Of a stretch of 64,000 bases of DNA, positions 1 through 8,625 are shown in pieces. The DNA is from Amycolatopsis iheyensis. GTDB taxonomy: Bacteria; Actinomycetota; Actinomycetes; Mycobacteriales; Pseudonocardiaceae. The stretch lies in contig NZ_JAMXQV010000001.1 of NCBI RefSeq assembly GCF_024703995.1, positions 248,001 to 312,000 on the forward strand, given 5' to 3'. Every line of letters begins with the position of its first letter. The stretch's first letter is position 1. Under the pieces are notes generated by a model that worked only from the letters and a program-made list of their open reading frames with translations, did no database searches and was not told the origin of the DNA. The translations under genes and the position numbers were made by a program.

Positions 1-1140
1 GCCGGCCCCCAGGTCTACGAGGTGACCGGCACCGGCACGGCCCAGCAGCGCACCGAGGTCGCCCGGACCGGCGCCGACATCCTCGACAGCGCGAACGGCG
101 TGACGACCGTCATCGCCAACCCCGGCGAGGCCGCCCAGCTGCGCGCGCTCGGCTTCGGCGTGAAGGCGCTCGGTGCGGTCAGCCGGCCGCAGACCACGGC
201 GACCGTCGAGGACTTCCCGGCCGGCTACACCGGCTACCACACCTACGCCGAAACCCAGACCGAGCTGCAGAAGGCCGTCGCGAACTACCCGTCGCTCACC
301 AAGCTGGGCAGCGCCGGGACGTCGTACGAGGGCCGTGCGCTTTCGCTGCTCAAGATCTCCGACAACGCCGCGACGGACGAGAACGAGCCCGAGGTGCTCT
401 TCACCTGCAACCAGCACGCGCGCGAGCACCTCACCACCGAAATGTGCCTGCACATCGTCCAGCGGCTGACCAGCGGATACGCCACTGACCCGGCGATCAA
501 GCGGCTCGTCGACAGCACCGAGATCTGGGTGCTCCCGAGCGTCAACCCGGACGGCTCCGAGTACGACATCTCCGGCGGCACCTTCCACAGCTGGCGCAAG
601 AACCGCCAAGGCCCCGGCACCGACACGAACCGCAACTGGGGCTACAAGTGGGGCTGCTGCGGCGGCTCGTCCGGCTCGACGTCCAGTGAGACCTACCGCG
701 GCACGGCGGCGTTCTCCGCGCCCGAGACCCGGGCCGTGTCCAACTGGGTGAACTCGCGCGTGGTCGGCGGCGCCCAGCAGATCAAGACGCACATCGACTT
801 CCACACCTACTCCGAGCTCGTGCTCTGGCCGTTCGGCTACACCTACGACCGGACCGCGCCGGGGCTCACCGCGGCCGAGGCGACCAAGTTCGAGAACCTC
901 GGCCGGCAGATGGCCGCGACCAACGGCTACACGCCGGAGCAGTCCAGCGACCTCTACATCACCGACGGCAGCGTCAACGACTGGATGTGGGCGACGCACA
1001 AGATCTGGAGCTTCACCTTCGAGATGTACCCGAAGGGCGGCAGCCCGGGCTTCTACCCGCGCGACACCCAGATCGTCCCGCAGACCACGCGCAACGACAA
1101 AGCCGTCGACATCCTGATCAACGCGGCGATCACGGGCTGA
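1..1140 (+). CDS. Secreted M14 zinc carboxypeptidase, 5' end outside the window
   Basis: Metallocarboxypeptidase that removes C-terminal residues from peptides, probably outside the cell. The frame is open from base 1, so the true start and any signal peptide lie upstream. The M14 signature is clear: HARE (the HxxE zinc pair, about 415-426), NPDG, a TNRNWGYKWG arginine/asparagine segment, a third zinc histidine in DFHTYSE and the catalytic glutamate in FTFEMYPKG near the C-terminus. A region before the catalytic domain (bases 1-200) looks like the usual N-terminal propeptide segment. It is followed by a hairpin terminator and then an unrelated gene, so it probably ends its transcription unit. 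Family assignment is firm; substrate preference cannot be read. Confidence 0.93.
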   Translation, partial: AGPQVYEVTGTGTAQQRTEVARTGADILDSANGVTTVIANPGEAAQLRALGFGVKALGAVSRPQTTATVEDFPAGYTGYHTYAETQTELQKAVANYPSLTKLGSAGTSYEGRALSLLKISDNAATDENEPEVLFTCNQHAREHLTTEMCLHIVQRLTSGYATDPAIKRLVDSTEIWVLPSVNPDGSEYDISGGTFHSWRKNRQGPGTDTNRNWGYKWGCCGGSSGSTSSETYRGTAAFSAPETRAVSNWVNSRVVGGAQQIKTHIDFHTYSELVLWPFGYTYDRTAPGLTAAEATKFENLGRQMAATNGYTPEQSSDLYITDGSVNDWMWATHKIWSFTFEMYPKGGSPGFYPRDTQIVPQTTRNDKAVDILINAAITG

Positions 1141-1155
1141 CGTGCTGGGCGCTTT

Positions 1156-1184
1156 CCGGGGGCTCCGGGTGGCGGAGCCCCCGG
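1156..1184 (+). terminator. GC-rich hairpin terminator after the M14 gene
   Basis: An 11-bp perfect stem (1156-1166 with 1174-1184, 7-nt loop) begins 15 bases after the stop codon. There is no U-tract, which is common in actinomycete terminators. Confidence 0.6.
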
Positions 1185-1230
1185 CCCGAGGCGAAGCCTC
1201 GGATGTCACAGCGCGGTCTAGGGTGCGGGC

Positions 1231-1749
1231 ATGCCTCTGTTCTCGTTCGAAGGGCTCAGCCCGCAGGTCCACCCGGACGCCTGGATCGCGCCCACCGCCA
1301 CGCTGATCGGCGACGTCGTCGTCGAGCGGGACGCCTCGATCTGGTTCGGTGCGGTGATCCGGGCCGACTTCGGCCGGATCGTCATCCGCGAGGGCGCCAA
1401 CATCCAGGACAACTCGGTGATCCACGTCAACGACGGCGTGTGCGAGGTGGGCAAGAACGTCACCGTGGGCCACCAGTGCCTGGTGCACGACTGCACGATC
1501 GGGGAGCAGGCGCTGATCGGCAACGGCTCGACGGTGCTCGACAAGGCGAAGATCGGCGCGCGGGCGCTGGTCGCGGCCGGCGCCACCGTGACGCCGGCGA
1601 CCGAGGTGCCCGACGAGGTCATCGCGATGGGCAGCCCGGCGAAGAAGTTCGTGCCGCTGACCGACTCCGCGCGGATGTGGGTCGAGCACAACGCGGCGGT
1701 CTACCAGGAGCTGGCCCGGCGCCACCGCGCGGGCACGAAACCGGTTTGA
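1231..1749 (+). CDS. Gamma-class carbonic anhydrase family protein (left-handed beta-helix)
   Basis: 172 residues with repeated hexapeptides typical of the left-handed beta-helix (DASIWFG, GANIQDNS, GKNVTVG, GEQALIGNGS, GARALVAAGA). The trimeric family binds zinc or iron through three histidines; candidates are His65 (SVIHVND), His81 (VGHQC) and His86 (LVHDC), in the spacing expected for gamma-carbonic anhydrases. Known members hydrate CO2 or have lost activity. It stands alone between an M14 gene and a uL11 paralogue on the same strand, with short gaps. A second, beta-class carbonic anhydrase lies at 59438-59929. Activity is inferred only; an acyltransferase function in the same fold is a less likely alternative. 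Confidence 0.88.
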   Translation: MPLFSFEGLSPQVHPDAWIAPTATLIGDVVVERDASIWFGAVIRADFGRIVIREGANIQDNSVIHVNDGVCEVGKNVTVGHQCLVHDCTIGEQALIGNGSTVLDKAKIGARALVAAGATVTPATEVPDEVIAMGSPAKKFVPLTDSARMWVEHNAAVYQELARRHRAGTKPV

Positions 1750-1782
1750 CCCTCCAGTAGCTGGAGACTCTAGCTTCGAGGC

Positions 1783-2205
1783 ATGGCTCCGAAGAAACTC
1801 ACCCACCAGGTCACCCTCGAACTCGGCGCGGGCAACGCCCCGGTCGTCGACCTCGGCAAGATGCTGGGGCAGACCGGGGTCAACCTCGTCGAGATCAAGA
1901 AGGCCTACGACGCGGCGACGGCGGGCCAGCGCGGCGACATCGTGCCGGTGGTCGTCTCGGTGTTCGAGGACCGCTCGTTCGCGCTGCGGCTCAAGACGCC
2001 GCCGACGTCGTTCCTCATCAAGAAGGCGTTGGGGGACAAGGGTTCCTCGCGGCCCGGGCACGAGGTCGCCGGTAAGCTGACGGTCGCGCAGCTGCGGGAG
2101 ATCGCCGAGCGGAAGCTGCCGGACCTCAACACCTCCGACGTCGAGATGGCGATGCGCACGATCGCGGGGACGGCCCGGTCCATGGGCGTCGTGGTCGTGG
2201 ACTGA
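1783..2205 (+). CDS. Stand-alone ribosomal protein uL11 paralogue with an altered N-terminal loop
   Basis: 140 residues, the normal length of bacterial L11. Both domains are recognisable: the N-terminal domain with LGQTGVN and EIKKAYDAAT, and the C-terminal 23S rRNA-binding domain with KTPPTSFLIKKA and GTARSMG. The N-terminal loop differs sharply: where L11 has a proline-rich PSPPVGPALGQ-type stretch, this protein reads PVVDLGKMLGQ (residues 20-30) and is one residue shorter. Those prolines are the ones whose mutation is known to give thiostrepton/micrococcin resistance. It is not in a rplK-rplA operon: neighbours are gamma-carbonic anhydrase and, after a ZTP riboswitch, glyA. It is therefore most likely a second copy beside a normal rplK elsewhere, perhaps a protective or condition-specific ribosomal protein. 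The role is inference. Confidence 0.88.
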   Translation: MAPKKLTHQVTLELGAGNAPVVDLGKMLGQTGVNLVEIKKAYDAATAGQRGDIVPVVVSVFEDRSFALRLKTPPTSFLIKKALGDKGSSRPGHEVAGKLTVAQLREIAERKLPDLNTSDVEMAMRTIAGTARSMGVVVVD

Positions 2206-2299
2206 CGTGCGCAAGCACGCGGTCGTGCCGCTTCCGCCACCCCTGCCGGTGGTGCGCCGAACACCGTCGAGCCTCGAGCGCGGTGGACTAAGCTCTTCC

Positions 2300-2376
2300 G
2301 CGCAGCAGCGACTGGCGCCATCGAGGTGGAGCACCACCGGGAAGCGACGACGAGGCCGGCACCGCGCGCCTGGGTG
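2300..2376 (+). promoter_or_regulatory. ZTP riboswitch (pfl motif) upstream of glyA
   Basis: The core of the pfl/ZTP aptamer is present in order: GACTGGCG (2310-2317), a hairpin GGTGGAGCACCACC (2325-2338) running into CCGGGAAGC, and the 3' conserved block CGCGCCTGGG (about 2365-2374). It ends 28 bases before the glyA start codon. This RNA binds ZTP/ZMP, the alarmone of 10-formyl-tetrahydrofolate shortage, and is known upstream of one-carbon genes such as glyA. The outer P1 helix is poorly visible by eye, so the boundaries are approximate. Control by translation or anti-termination cannot be distinguished here. Confidence 0.82.
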
Positions 2377-2403
2377 AAGGCCACTCCAGAGCCGGAGTAC
2401 GCC

Positions 2404-3672
2404 ATGACACACCAGCCGAACCTGAACGCGCTCGCCGCCGCCGACCCCGCGATCGCCGGGCTCGTCGAAGACGAGGCGAAGCGCCAGCACGACAAGATCC
2501 GCCTGATCGCTTCCGAGAACTACGTCTCGCAGGCCGTGCTCGAGGCGACCGGCACGGTGCTCACCAACAAGTACTCCGAGGGGTACGCGGGCAAGCGCTA
2601 CTACGAGGGCCAGCAGTTCATCGACCAGGTCGAGCGGCTCGCCATCGAGCGGGCGAAGGCCGTGTTCGGCGCCGACCACGCGAACGTCCAGCCCTACTCC
2701 GGGTCCCCGGCGAACCTGGCCGTGTACCTCGCTTTCGCGCAGCCCGGCGACACCGTGCTCGGCATGGCGCTGCCCGACGGCGGCCACTTGACGCACGGCT
2801 GGAGCGTCTCGGCGACCGGCAAGTGGTTCAACCCGGTCCGCTATGGCGTCGCTAAGGAGACCGGCCGGGTCGACCTCGACCAGGTCCGCGACCTCGCCCG
2901 GCAGCACCGGCCGAAGCTGATCTTCGCCGGTGGCACGGCCATCCCGCGCACGATCGACTTCCCCGCGTTCGCCGAGATCGCGCGCGAGGTGGACGCGGTG
3001 CTGGTCGCCGACATCGCGCACATCGCCGGGCTGGTCGCGGGTGGCGCGCACCCGTCGCCGGTCGGGCACGCGCAGGTCATCACGACGACCACGCACAAGA
3101 CCCTGCGTGGCCCGCGTGGCGCGATGATCCTTTCGGACGCCGACCACGCGAAGGCCGTCGACAAGGCGGTGTTCCCGGGGCTGCAGGGCGGTCCGCACAA
3201 CCACACGACGGCGGCGATCGCGGTCGCGCTCGGCGAAGCCCAGCGCCCGGACTTCGGCGAGTACGCGCACACGATCGTCGCCAACGCGAAAGCGCTGGCC
3301 GACGCGCTGCTGGCCAAGGGCTACGACCTGGTGTCCGGCGGCACGGACAACCACCTGCTGCTGATCGACCTGACGAACAAGGCGGTCGCGGGCAAGCCGG
3401 CCGCGCAGGCCCTGGACCGCGCGGGCATCGAGCTGAACTACAACACCGTGCCGTTCGACCCGCGCAAGCCGTTCGACCCGTCGGGCATCCGGCTGGGCAC
3501 GTCCGCGATCACGACCCGCGGCCTCAAGCCGGAGCACCAGCCGCAGGTCGCCGAGTGGATCGACCGCACGGTGACCGCCGCGGCCGCCGCCGAGGAGTCC
3601 TCCCTCGACGCCATCGCCGCGGAGATCCGCGAGTTCCTGGCGCCCTTCCCCATCCCGGGCTACTCCGCCTGA
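2404..3672 (+). CDS. glyA: Serine hydroxymethyltransferase
   Basis: Converts serine and tetrahydrofolate to glycine and 5,10-methylene-tetrahydrofolate with PLP, in the cytosol. 422 residues, normal for the family. Visible marks are LIASENYVS near the N-terminus, [15 protein letters not shown], the PLP-lysine segment [13 protein letters not shown] and the C-terminal GTSAITTRG. The ATG at 2404 was chosen because it follows the riboswitch directly and gives the family N-terminus; the in-frame ATG at 2326 lies inside the aptamer and would add a non-conserved leader. Expression should rise when ZTP/ZMP accumulates. It ends in a strong hairpin terminator. Confidence 0.97.
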   Translation: MTHQPNLNALAAADPAIAGLVEDEAKRQHDKIRLIASENYVSQAVLEATGTVLTNKYSEGYAGKRYYEGQQFIDQVERLAIERAKAVFGADHANVQPYSGSPANLAVYLAFAQPGDTVLGMALPDGGHLTHGWSVSATGKWFNPVRYGVAKETGRVDLDQVRDLARQHRPKLIFAGGTAIPRTIDFPAFAEIAREVDAVLVADIAHIAGLVAGGAHPSPVGHAQVITTTTHKTLRGPRGAMILSDADHAKAVDKAVFPGLQGGPHNHTTAAIAVALGEAQRPDFGEYAHTIVANAKALADALLAKGYDLVSGGTDNHLLLIDLTNKAVAGKPAAQALDRAGIELNYNTVPFDPRKPFDPSGIRLGTSAITTRGLKPEHQPQVAEWIDRTVTAAAAAEESSLDAIAAEIREFLAPFPIPGYSA

Positions 3673-3680
3673 CGCTCCAC

Positions 3681-3719
3681 CCAAGGGCGGCACTTTCCCT
3701 ATGAAAGTGCCGCCCTTGG
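3681..3719 (+). terminator. Perfect 16-bp stem terminator of glyA
   Basis: Arms 3681-3696 and 3704-3719 pair perfectly around a 7-nt loop. The inner core (GGCGGCACTTTC with GAAAGTGCCGCC) recurs at 56938-56968, so this is probably a member of a dispersed palindrome family used as terminators. Confidence 0.8.
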
Positions 3720-3751
3720 CATGTCCGAGACGCGGCTCACAGAAAAGTTGG

Positions 3752-3817
3752 TTGCTCCATGCAAGCAATAGGGGAATACTTGGTCGAGGCAAGTAGTTGA
3801 GAGGTACAAGCAACTAC
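3752..3817 (+). promoter_or_regulatory. Cluster of three inverted repeats before the MFS exporter (probable operators)
   Basis: Three inverted repeats are packed into 66 bases: TTGC/GCAA (3752-3755, 3761-3764), TACTTG/CAAGTA with a 7-nt spacer (3777-3782, 3790-3795) and GTAGTTG/CAACTAC with an 11-nt spacer (3793-3799, 3811-3817). The shared half-site CAAGYA and the position just ahead of the exporter resemble MarR-type operator clusters. No MarR gene is adjacent. Regulator identity is inference. Confidence 0.5.
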
Positions 3818-3845
3818 GCGAAGGCTTGACCCGAGGGAGACCACC

Positions 3846-5501
3846 ATGAGCGACACCACCACGGCGGAAGGAGCAGCCGCTACGAACGGCAAACTGTCCC
3901 ACCGCCAGATCCTGACCGTCCTGTCCGGGCTGATGCTCGGCATGTTCCTCGCCGCACTCGACCAGACGATCGTCTCGTCGTCGATGCGCACCATCGCCGA
4001 CGAGCTGCACGGCCTGTCCCTGCAGGCCTGGGCCACCACGGCGTACCTGATCACCGCGACGCTCTCGACGCCGCTGTACGGCAAGCTGTCCGACCTCTAC
4101 GGCCGCAAGCCCATGTACCTGACGGCGATCTCGCTGTTCCTGGTCGGCTCGCTGGCCAGCGGCATGGCCACGTCGATGTACGAGCTCGCCGCGTTCCGCG
4201 CCTTCCAGGGCCTCGGCGCCGGTGGCCTGATGTCCCTGGCCCTCGCGATCATCACCGACATCACCGCGCCGCGTGAGCGCAGCAAGTACCAGGGGTACTT
4301 CATGGCGGTGTTCGGCATCTCGAGCGTTGCCGGGCCGGTCGTCGGCGGGTTCTTCGCCGGCATCGACACCTTCGCGGGCATCACCGGCTGGCGCTGGGTC
4401 TTCCTGGTCAACGTCCCGATCGCGCTCGCCGCGCTGGTCGTCGTCACCAAGGTGCTGAACCTCCCGCACACCCGCGTGGACCAGAAGGTCGACTACTGGG
4501 GCGCCGTGGCGCTCGCCACCGGTCTGGTGCCGCTGCTGATCGTCGCCGAGCAGGGCCGCGAGTGGGGCTGGGGCTCCGCCGCTTCGATCGCGATGTACGT
4601 CGTCGGCGCGCTGGGTGTGACCGCCTTCGTCTGGATCGAACGCCGCATGGGCGACGCCGCCCTGCTGCCGCTGCGCCTGTTCAAGCGCCCGGTGTTCCGG
4701 ATGTCGACGCTGGTCACGGTCGTGCAGGGCGCCGGGATGTTCGGCGCGATGATGTCGCTGCCGCTGTACCTGCAGATCGTCAAGGGCGCGACGCCGACCC
4801 AGGCCGGCCTGCAGATGCTCCCGCTGACGCTCGGCATCATGATCGCCAGCCTGACCAGCGGCCGGATCATCTCGGCCACCGGCCGGTACAAGATGTTCGC
4901 GGTGGCCGGCATCGGCCTGATGGCGGCGGCGCTGTTCGCGCTGTCCACGATCACCGTCGACACCTCGCTGGCGCTGGTCATGGTGATCGCCTTCGTGATC
5001 GGCCTCGGCCTCGGCGCCTCGATGCAGACGCTGGTGCTGGCCGCGACCAACGACGTCCGCCCGCAGGACATCGGCGTCGCCACCTCGGCGGCGACGTTCT
5101 TCCGGCAGATCGGCGGCACGGCGGGCACCGCGGTGTTCCTGTCGATCCTGTTCGGCACGGTCGGCGACCGGATCGCGAACGCCATCCGCTCGGCCATGAC
5201 GAGCCCGGCCTACGTGTCGGCGCTGGCCCGGAACCCCGAGTTCGCGCAGCAGATGAAGAGCGGCGCGCTGGACGTCAACGACACGTCGTTCCTGTCCTCG
5301 CTCGACCCGGCGCTGGCCCGGCCGATCCTGCAGGGCTTCGCCGAGTCGATGAGCACGGTGTTCCTGGTCGGCGGCATCGTCCTGACCGTCGGGTTCGCCC
5401 TGGTGTGGTTCCTCAAGGAGAAGCCGCTCTCGGACAAGTCGGCGATGGAGCAGCGCGCCGAAGCCGAAGCGGACGCTCCGGCCCTCGCTCTCGCGCACTG
5501 A
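3846..5501 (+). CDS. MFS drug exporter, DHA2 (EmrB/QacA) family, 14 transmembrane helices
   Basis: 551-residue inner-membrane antiporter expected to export hydrophobic or cationic drugs using the proton gradient. The protein begins with a short polar leader, then the first helix LSGLMLGMFLAALDQTIV carrying the DHA2 motif LDxTIV. It also has YGKLSDLYGRKP (motif A) and FGISSVAGPVVGG (motif C, antiporter signature). Its length fits 14 helices. RBS GAGGGAG precedes the ATG. It is monocistronic: operator-like repeats lie upstream and a bidirectional hairpin lies between it and convergent ppa. The specific drug cannot be named; inducible control by a MarR-like repressor is suggested by the repeats. 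Confidence 0.93.
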   Translation: MSDTTTAEGAAATNGKLSHRQILTVLSGLMLGMFLAALDQTIVSSSMRTIADELHGLSLQAWATTAYLITATLSTPLYGKLSDLYGRKPMYLTAISLFLVGSLASGMATSMYELAAFRAFQGLGAGGLMSLALAIITDITAPRERSKYQGYFMAVFGISSVAGPVVGGFFAGIDTFAGITGWRWVFLVNVPIALAALVVVTKVLNLPHTRVDQKVDYWGAVALATGLVPLLIVAEQGREWGWGSAASIAMYVVGALGVTAFVWIERRMGDAALLPLRLFKRPVFRMSTLVTVVQGAGMFGAMMSLPLYLQIVKGATPTQAGLQMLPLTLGIMIASLTSGRIISATGRYKMFAVAGIGLMAAALFALSTITVDTSLALVMVIAFVIGLGLGASMQTLVLAATNDVRPQDIGVATSAATFFRQIGGTAGTAVFLSILFGTVGDRIANAIRSAMTSPAYVSALARNPEFAQQMKSGALDVNDTSFLSSLDPALARPILQGFAESMSTVFLVGGIVLTVGFALVWFLKEKPLSDKSAMEQRAEAEADAPALALAH

Positions 5502-5510
5502 CCGGGGAAT

Positions 5511-5549
5511 GAGAAAGGCCCCCTCGGGACTTCCCGAGGGGGCCTTCTC
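5511..5549. terminator. Bidirectional terminator between the MFS gene and ppa
   Basis: A 14-bp perfect stem AAGGCCCCCTCGGG (5515-5528) with its complement (5533-5546) and a 4-nt loop lies between two convergent stop codons, flanked by GAGA and TCTC. Confidence 0.8.
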
Positions 5550-5570
5550 GTGTGAAAGCTCTGCGTGGGC

Positions 5571-6083
5571 TCAGTGACCCCCGTTGGCCTCTTCCTTCGC
5601 CAGGCGGTCGGTCTCGCGCTCGTAGGAGCGGGCGATCTCGTTCTCGGCCTCGGTGCGGCCGACCCAGGACGAGCCTTCGACGCTCTTGCCGGGCTCGAGG
5701 TCCTTGTAGACCTCGAAGAAGTGCTGGATCTCCAGCTTGTGGAACTCGTTCAGGTGGTGGATGTCGCGCAGGTGCTCCAGGCGCGGGTCGTTCGTCGGGA
5801 CCGCGAGGACCTTGTCGTCCGGGCCCTTCTCGTCGGTCATCCGGAACATGCCGATCGCGCGGCAGCGGATCAGGCAGCCCGGGAACGTCGGCTCCTGGAC
5901 GAGGACGAGCACGTCGAGCGGGTCGCCGTCCTGGCCGAGGGTGTCGTCGATGAAGCCGTAGTCGGCCGGGTACTGCGTGGCCGTGAACAGGGTCCGGTCC
6001 AGCTTGATGCGGCCGGTCTTGTGGTCGACCTCGTACTTGTTGCGTTCCCCTTTGGGGATTTCGATCGTGACGTCGAACTCCAC
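5571..6083 (-). CDS. ppa: Inorganic pyrophosphatase (family I)
   Basis: Cytosolic hydrolase that splits pyrophosphate to two phosphates and so pulls biosynthetic reactions forward. 170 residues, typical of the bacterial soluble family. Metal-binding signature DGDPLDV is intact, along with the N-terminal [14 protein letters not shown] and YPADYGFI segments. It is transcribed divergently from the D-Ala-D-Ala carboxypeptidase gene. This divergent pair is also seen in M. tuberculosis (Rv3628/Rv3627c). Start is the ATG giving the canonical [12 protein letters not shown] beginning. Confidence 0.97.
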   Translation of the reverse strand: MEFDVTIEIPKGERNKYEVDHKTGRIKLDRTLFTATQYPADYGFIDDTLGQDGDPLDVLVLVQEPTFPGCLIRCRAIGMFRMTDEKGPDDKVLAVPTNDPRLEHLRDIHHLNEFHKLEIQHFFEVYKDLEPGKSVEGSSWVGRTEAENEIARSYERETDRLAKEEANGGH

Positions 6084-6259
6084 GGCGTCCTCGCTGCTTC
6101 TTTATAGATCCGGGCGGGCCCGCGGCTCGCGGGCGGCAACCTTCATGACTGTCTTGACGTCTCCTAGTGTGGACTACGGCCTGCCGCGGGTCCGCATCGA
6201 TGTCGGCCTCGAGGCATGTGAGCTTGGCCCCTTCCGGGGCAGGTGAGAAGGAGTGGTGG

Positions 6260-8569
6260 GTGCCGGAAAACGACCAGCCGATGTGGCCTTCGTCGGACGA
6301 AGACCGCTCGTCGTCGGGCGCGCGGAAGACCACCCCGATGTCCCTGCCCGAGTCGCCGAAGAGCGCTTCGGACGAGCCCGAGGTGCCCAAGGTCACAGGC
6401 AGTGAGGCCCCGAAGGGCTCGTGGTTCGCGCCGAACGTCGAGCCCGAGCCGATCCCGGGCCTGAACGTGCCCGCCGAGGAGCCGCCCGCGCCGCCGCCGG
6501 CCCCGGCCAAGCAGGACCTGGCCGACCGGCTGGGCTCGCGGGAGCCCAAGCCGGCCGAGCCCAAGCCTGCCCAGCCTCAGCCGGTCGCTGAGGCGACCCA
6601 GTACATCGAAGTCGAGCGGAAGCCGGCCGGAAAGCCCGAAGAGAGCACCCAGTACATCCAGGCGAAGCCCGAGCCGGACGCCCCGAAAGCGCCGTGGGTG
6701 CCGGTGGAGCGCAACGTCTGGCCCGGCGAGCAGCAGGACCGCCACGACGAGCCGTCGTCCGACAAGGCCGAAGCCCAGCCGTGGCGGGAAGAGCTCCAGC
6801 AGTGGCGTGAGGAGCAGCAGCGGCGCGAAGAGCAGCTGAAGCGCTCCGACGCGCAACGCCGTGAGGAGCCGCCGGCGCCCTGGGCGCAGCGCATCGACGT
6901 GCCGGACGAGCGCCGTCCGCCGCTGCCGCCCGAGCCGCCGCGCGGGGTCGTGCCCTCGGCTTCGGCCGGGTCGCTGGCCCGGCCGCAGCGGATCGAGCCG
7001 GACGGGCAGCGGTTCGACGCCGAGGCGACCGTCGGGATCGAACGGCCCACCCAGTTCCCCGGCGCGTTCCACCAGCAGCCCCAGCCGCGGGTCGAGGGCC
7101 GCACCGAGCCGCCCGCCGAGCCCCCGCGCCAGGAGCCGCCCCCGGCCGAGCCGCCGGCGGCCGAAGAGCCGCCGAAGAAGCGGCGCAAGGGCAAGATCAT
7201 CGCGCTCGTCGTGGTCGTCCTGCTGGTCCTGGCCGGCGGCGGGGTCGCCGCCGCGATGCCGAAGGTGTCGAACCGGCTCGGCCTGCCGTGGGCGCCGAAC
7301 GCGCCGAAGGGTGACAGCCCGGAGCCGGTCGCCGCCACGCGTCAGCTCCAGGGACCGGACACCGCCGGGCAGGCGCCGACCGCGAACGGCGTCAAGTCCG
7401 CGCTGGCCGGCGCGGCCGGGAACAGCGCGCTCGGGACGTTGACCGGCAGCGTGGTCGACCCGGTCAGCGGCACCGGGCTGTGGGACCACGGCTCGGCGAC
7501 GCCGGCGACGCCCGCGTCGACCACGAAGGTGCTCACCTCTGCCGCCGCGCTGCTTTCGCTGGACCCGAACACGCGGCTGTCGACGAAGATCGTGCAGGGC
7601 GCCGACCCGGGCACGGTGATCCTCGTCGGCGGCGGTGACGTCACGCTGACGTCGTTGCCGCTGGGCACCGACTCGCCGCTGTACCCGGGCGCCGCGCACG
7701 TCGACGACCTCGTCGCGCAGGTGAAGAAGGCCAACCCGGGCGTCAAGAAGGTGCAGGTCGACCTGAGCCTGTTCAAGGGCGCGACGACCGCGCCGGGCTG
7801 GGCCGCGGGTGACGCGCCCTCGACGTTCGCCACGCAGATCGGGTCCGTGATGGCCGACGCCGGCCGCCTGGACCCGAAGAACAACAACTCGCAGCGGGTG
7901 GGCAACGCGGGCAGCGCGCTGGCGTCGACGATCGCGTCGAAGCTCAGCGCGTCGGGCGGCGGCCAGGCGACCGCGCCGAAGGACGCCAAGGTGCTCGCCG
8001 AGGTCAAGTCGGCGCCGTTGACCGAGCTGGTCTCCGACACGATGGAGCTCTCCGACGACGTGCTGGCCGAAGCCCTCGCGCGGCAGGTCGCGCTGGCGAG
8101 CGGCGAGGAAGCGAGCTTCGCCGGCGGCGCCAAGGCGACCATCAAGGTGCTGAAGGACCACGGCTTCGACGTCTCGGGTGTCGACCTGTCCGACGGCAGC
8201 GGCATCTCGGGCGAGAACCGCATCCCGGCGAAGCTGCTGACCGAGCTCCTGGCGGCCGCGGCGGCGCCGGAGGGCAAGAACCCGAACACGGCCAAGCTGC
8301 GCCCGATGCTCGCGGGCCTCCCGGTGGCCGGCGGCTCGGGCACCCTGGCCGACAAGCGGTTCGAGACCCCGGCGTCGCAGGCCGGCCGCGGCTGGGTGCG
8401 GGCCAAGACGGGCACGCTGACCGGCGTCAACACCCTGGCCGGGCTGGTACTGGACCAGGACGGCCGGGTGCTGGTGTTCGCGTTCATGTCGAACGGTTCC
8501 GACCAGCAGCCCGGTCGCGACGCCATCGACGCCCTCGCGACGAGCCTCCGCAAGTGCGGGTGCGCGTAA
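6260..8569 (+). CDS. dacB: D-alanyl-D-alanine carboxypeptidase (peptidase S13, PBP4-like) with long proline-rich cytoplasmic region
   Basis: Penicillin-binding protein that trims peptidoglycan stem peptides. About 769 residues. Residues 1-310 are acidic, Pro/Glu-rich and low complexity, then KRRKGK and one membrane span (about 312-333), then the external S13 domain with STTK (SxxK nucleophile, about 420), DGSGIS and KTG (about 715). The GTG at 6260 was chosen: AAGGAG sits 6 bases upstream, whereas the upstream in-frame GTG (6167) has no RBS and overlaps the ppa promoter. The following genes DUF2342, tilS and hpt run in the same direction with tiny gaps. The long unstructured cytoplasmic part may be a scaffold; that is inference. 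Confidence 0.92.
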   Translation: MPENDQPMWPSSDEDRSSSGARKTTPMSLPESPKSASDEPEVPKVTGSEAPKGSWFAPNVEPEPIPGLNVPAEEPPAPPPAPAKQDLADRLGSREPKPAEPKPAQPQPVAEATQYIEVERKPAGKPEESTQYIQAKPEPDAPKAPWVPVERNVWPGEQQDRHDEPSSDKAEAQPWREELQQWREEQQRREEQLKRSDAQRREEPPAPWAQRIDVPDERRPPLPPEPPRGVVPSASAGSLARPQRIEPDGQRFDAEATVGIERPTQFPGAFHQQPQPRVEGRTEPPAEPPRQEPPPAEPPAAEEPPKKRRKGKIIALVVVVLLVLAGGGVAAAMPKVSNRLGLPWAPNAPKGDSPEPVAATRQLQGPDTAGQAPTANGVKSALAGAAGNSALGTLTGSVVDPVSGTGLWDHGSATPATPASTTKVLTSAAALLSLDPNTRLSTKIVQGADPGTVILVGGGDVTLTSLPLGTDSPLYPGAAHVDDLVAQVKKANPGVKKVQVDLSLFKGATTAPGWAAGDAPSTFATQIGSVMADAGRLDPKNNNSQRVGNAGSALASTIASKLSASGGGQATAPKDAKVLAEVKSAPLTELVSDTMELSDDVLAEALARQVALASGEEASFAGGAKATIKVLKDHGFDVSGVDLSDGSGISGENRIPAKLLTELLAAAAAPEGKNPNTAKLRPMLAGLPVAGGSGTLADKRFETPASQAGRGWVRAKTGTLTGVNTLAGLVLDQDGRVLVFAFMSNGSDQQPGRDAIDALATSLRKCGCA

Positions 8570-8625
8570 CAAACCGTACGAAGATCGTGGCCGGAAACCG
8601 ACACCGGGCAGGTAGCGTCGGAAGG

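Noticed and set aside
2326..2403. Upstream ATG for a longer serine hydroxymethyltransferase.
   Set aside because: It lies inside the ZTP aptamer and the added residues are not family-like.
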